The notes beneath the pieces are model-generated. The model was not told the DNA's origin, searched no databases, and saw only the letters and a program-made list of their open reading frames with translations. The position numbers and the translations under genes were made by a program. 52,738 nt of DNA from an uncultured Clostridia bacterium (lineage in GTDB: Bacteria > Bacillota_I > Bacilli_A > RF39 > UBA660): contig CAMOMI010000003.1 in NCBI GenBank assembly GCA_946619755.1, positions 1 through 52,738 of the forward strand. The letters are read 5' to 3'. This document shows, one piece after another, positions 50,991-52,738 of this stretch (positions are counted from its first letter, which is position 1; every line of letters starts with the position of its first letter).

Positions 50991-52577
50991 ATGATGATAG
51001 ATGAAGCCATTAAGTATCATGCATTATATCAAGAAGTTGAACTTGCAATAAGTAATATTCATAATTTAGGATTTGATACGACGGTATTTCAGGCAAGGCT
51101 CAAAGAAATACATAATGATGTATCATTAAATGTAAAAGTTAAGTATGTTAAGGGAATGGTTGAAGCAAGTTATATTCAATCTTATTCAAATGGAATATTT
51201 GCTTTGAATAAATTGAAAAATATGTTAGATAATTATGATGTCTATGTTAGAGCTCAAAATACTTGTAATTATATCAATATGAAATTAAAAAAGGATATGA
51301 CAAGTTATGAACTTAGTAAATGTGTTAGTCAAATGATTTATACGATGCAAAATATTATAAAGTCAAATACGATTGATTATGATGATGAAAAACATATTAT
51401 TGAAAAAATATATGAAACTGCTTATAGCATAATTAAATTAGAAATAATTTTGAATGGTGAAAGTCAATTATATTTATTTGCTAAAAAAGAAAATATTAAT
51501 ATTTCATATTTTAATAATTTAGTGATGAAGGATATTGAAAGAATAAAAGTAAATGATAACCATTTAATTAAGACAAAACTTTATGAACTTGGAGGAAAGG
51601 GAATATATAGCAATTATTTTGATTTAGAATTAATTAAACTTATAATTCTTAGTGATAAAAATGTTAATTTGAAGAATGTTATTATTAATAAAATTAGAAT
51701 ATTATGTAATGAAATTATTGAATCTGATAAGTTAATTAGAGATAATTATCATTTAATCGATAGTAAAGAAGATAAAAGAAAAATTGCTTTAGTTGATTTA
51801 AAACGAATAAAAAAAGAATATAAGAAAAGATTAACTTCATTAGTCTTATCAGCTTCAATAATTACTTCTGGTTTTGTAGGAATCCCATTTATAAGTAAAA
51901 GATTATCAAAAAATTATGAATATAATTTTACAAATCATACTTATTCATCTGTAAGTGATTATTATGGACAAGAAGAAGAAGAAAGCATTTTGTTTTTTGG
52001 AAAAGGTACCAAGGCTGATCATTATACTTTCGTTTATTTAGATACATATAGTAAGAAAAATGATGACTTTAAAGCAAGACAAGATATTGGATATTTAGAA
52101 TTTGAAGATATTTATGGTTATGTTAATTATGTAAAGGAACACTATAATGAGTTTATAAATGATGATAATATGTATTATAAAATTGAATTGAAGAATTATC
52201 AGAAGGTAAATACTGATTCTTTTCCTTGGGCTTTAACATTTCTTCTTTACGTAGGTTATTTGATGCTATTAATGTTTTACTGTAGTATAACTTTATTAGA
52301 GCCATTTGAGATAAATAAAATTAAGGATTTAAAAAATAAACTCGATGAGGAAACTGTTAATTTAAACGAAATACAAGCTATTATAAATGAATGTTTAGAA
52401 AAGATGATGGCTGACATTAATAAAAACGATGAATTAAGAGAAAAATTTATGAAACTATTTAATGATAATTTATTTTTGTTAGATGATACGAATGAATTAT
52501 TAAGAAGAGTTAGGGAATCATATAATACAAATAATATGGAACAAGTAAAAAAATATGTAAGAGAGAAGAAAATGTAA
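50991..52577 (+). CDS. Large helical membrane protein of unknown function
   Basis: I do not recognise this 528-residue protein. Residues 1-270 are helical and charged with few hydrophobic stretches. A membrane span follows at about 278-297 (LTSLVLSASIITSGFVGIPF). An aromatic-rich domain (about 300-405) comes next, with sequence YYGQEEEESILFFGKGT. A second span lies at about 415-435 (LTFLLYVGYLMLLMFYCSI), and a coiled-coil tail at about 445-520. Two spans suggest that both ends are on the same side, with the aromatic domain across the membrane. It is alone between trmL and a terminator. Confidence 0.78.
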   Translation: MMIDEAIKYHALYQEVELAISNIHNLGFDTTVFQARLKEIHNDVSLNVKVKYVKGMVEASYIQSYSNGIFALNKLKNMLDNYDVYVRAQNTCNYINMKLKKDMTSYELSKCVSQMIYTMQNIIKSNTIDYDDEKHIIEKIYETAYSIIKLEIILNGESQLYLFAKKENINISYFNNLVMKDIERIKVNDNHLIKTKLYELGGKGIYSNYFDLELIKLIILSDKNVNLKNVIINKIRILCNEIIESDKLIRDNYHLIDSKEDKRKIALVDLKRIKKEYKKRLTSLVLSASIITSGFVGIPFISKRLSKNYEYNFTNHTYSSVSDYYGQEEEESILFFGKGTKADHYTFVYLDTYSKKNDDFKARQDIGYLEFEDIYGYVNYVKEHYNEFINDDNMYYKIELKNYQKVNTDSFPWALTFLLYVGYLMLLMFYCSITLLEPFEINKIKDLKNKLDEETVNLNEIQAIINECLEKMMADINKNDELREKFMKLFNDNLFLLDDTNELLRRVRESYNTNNMEQVKKYVREKKM

Positions 52578-52593
52578 GCGAATCTTCTCTTTT
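52562..52593 (+). terminator. Terminator after the large membrane protein gene
   Basis: AGAGAAG and CTTCTCT arms enclose the stop codon, followed by TTTT. Confidence 0.6.
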
Positions 52594-52600
52594 AAAATGT

Positions 52601-52629
52601 TTGCATTCATAGAAATAGTTTGTTATAAT
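52601..52629 (+). promoter_or_regulatory. Promoter of the DUF951 gene
   Basis: TTGCAT at 52601-52606, 17 bases, and TATAAT at 52624-52629. Confidence 0.75.
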
Positions 52630-52656
52630 TAAGATAGATTGATACGGAGGATAAAT

Positions 52657-52738
52657 ATGGACTATAAGTTAGGAAGTATTGTGATTATGAAAAAAGAGCA
52701 TCCTTGCAAAACTAATCGTTTTGAAATAGTTAGAGTAG
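52657..52738 (+). CDS. DUF951 family protein (3' end cut by window)
   Basis: Only 27 codons are visible: MDYKLGSIVIMKKEHPCKTN then FEIVRV. The pattern LGxxVxxKKxHPCxxNxFEIxRxG is the signature of the DUF951 family, a small (about 65-residue) protein usually near ychF and parB/noc in Bacillota. RBS CGGAGG and a good promoter precede it. The function of the family is unknown. The frame is open to the window's end, so the gene is incomplete. Confidence 0.9.
   Translation, partial: MDYKLGSIVIMKKEHPCKTNRFEIVRV

Noticed and set aside
1..52738. CRISPR array, insertion sequence, prophage, rRNA or tRNA genes
   Set aside because: No regularly spaced repeats, transposase or integrase frames, tRNA cloverleaf patterns or conserved rRNA sequence were seen.
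1..52738. Alternative genetic code with TGA as tryptophan
   Set aside because: TGA ends several genes correctly (for example at 9658-9660 and 3568-3570) and Trp positions in conserved motifs use TGG.

Overview
The window is AT-rich DNA, densely packed with genes, from a low-GC Bacillota chromosome. TGA is used as a stop codon and tryptophan is TGG, so this is the standard bacterial code and not that of Mycoplasma. Gene content and order match the origin-proximal region of Bacillus subtilis (ybaB-recR-bofA-holB-ricT-yabB-rsmI; pth-mfd-spoVT; tatD-rsmA-yabG-veg; spoVG; yabP-yabQ-divIC; tilS/ftsH; parA-parB; secE-nusG-rplKAJL-rpoBC; rlmN-prpC-prkC-rsgA-rpe). Many genes usually found between these are absent (tmk, yabA, rnmV, ispE, purR, glmU, prs, hprT). 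This suggests a streamlined, spore-forming member of the Bacilli or Erysipelotrichia-like gut lineages. The taxonomic guess is inference only.

Layout. 1-8.3 kb: replication and repair genes (YbaB, RecR, HolB, RicT, Mfd) mixed with rRNA/tRNA maintenance (TrmN6-like, RsmI, Pth) and BofA. 8.4-17.7 kb: SpoVT, a DUF975 membrane protein, a Met T-box with metG, TatD, a SleB-like hydrolase, RsmA, carbamate kinase, YabG, Veg, SpoVG, YabP, YabQ and DivIC. This is a string of sporulation and envelope genes, some with candidate sigma-E/sigma-G type promoters. 17.7-22.0 kb (minus strand): ftsH and tilS, then a self-contained three-gene unit with a RelB/DinJ-like antitoxin and two unrecognised partners. 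22.2-25 kb: parA-parB, a cold-shock protein and a small HAD-like protein. 25-38.4 kb: the transcription/ribosome block (secE-nusG, rplK-rplA, rplJ-rplL, rpoB-rpoC) with structured r-protein leaders. gpmA, a YunG-like gene, thyA and folA are inserted before rpoB. 38.5-41.7 kb: two unrecognised lineage-type proteins, one coiled-coil and one tail-anchored. 41.7-49.8 kb (minus strand): queH, clpC, rpe, rsgA, prkC, prpC and rlmN. 49.9-52.7 kb: a membrane thioredoxin-like protein, trmL, a large unknown membrane protein and the start of a DUF951 gene.

Most of the window is core housekeeping DNA. The parts that merit attention are the three-gene RelB-like unit (about 21.0-22.0 kb), the compact promoter/RBS arrangement in front of sporulation genes, the paired L1-type leader structures before rplK and rplA, and the large unknown proteins after rpoC and near the right end. 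No rRNA, tRNA, CRISPR array, insertion sequence or prophage was seen.
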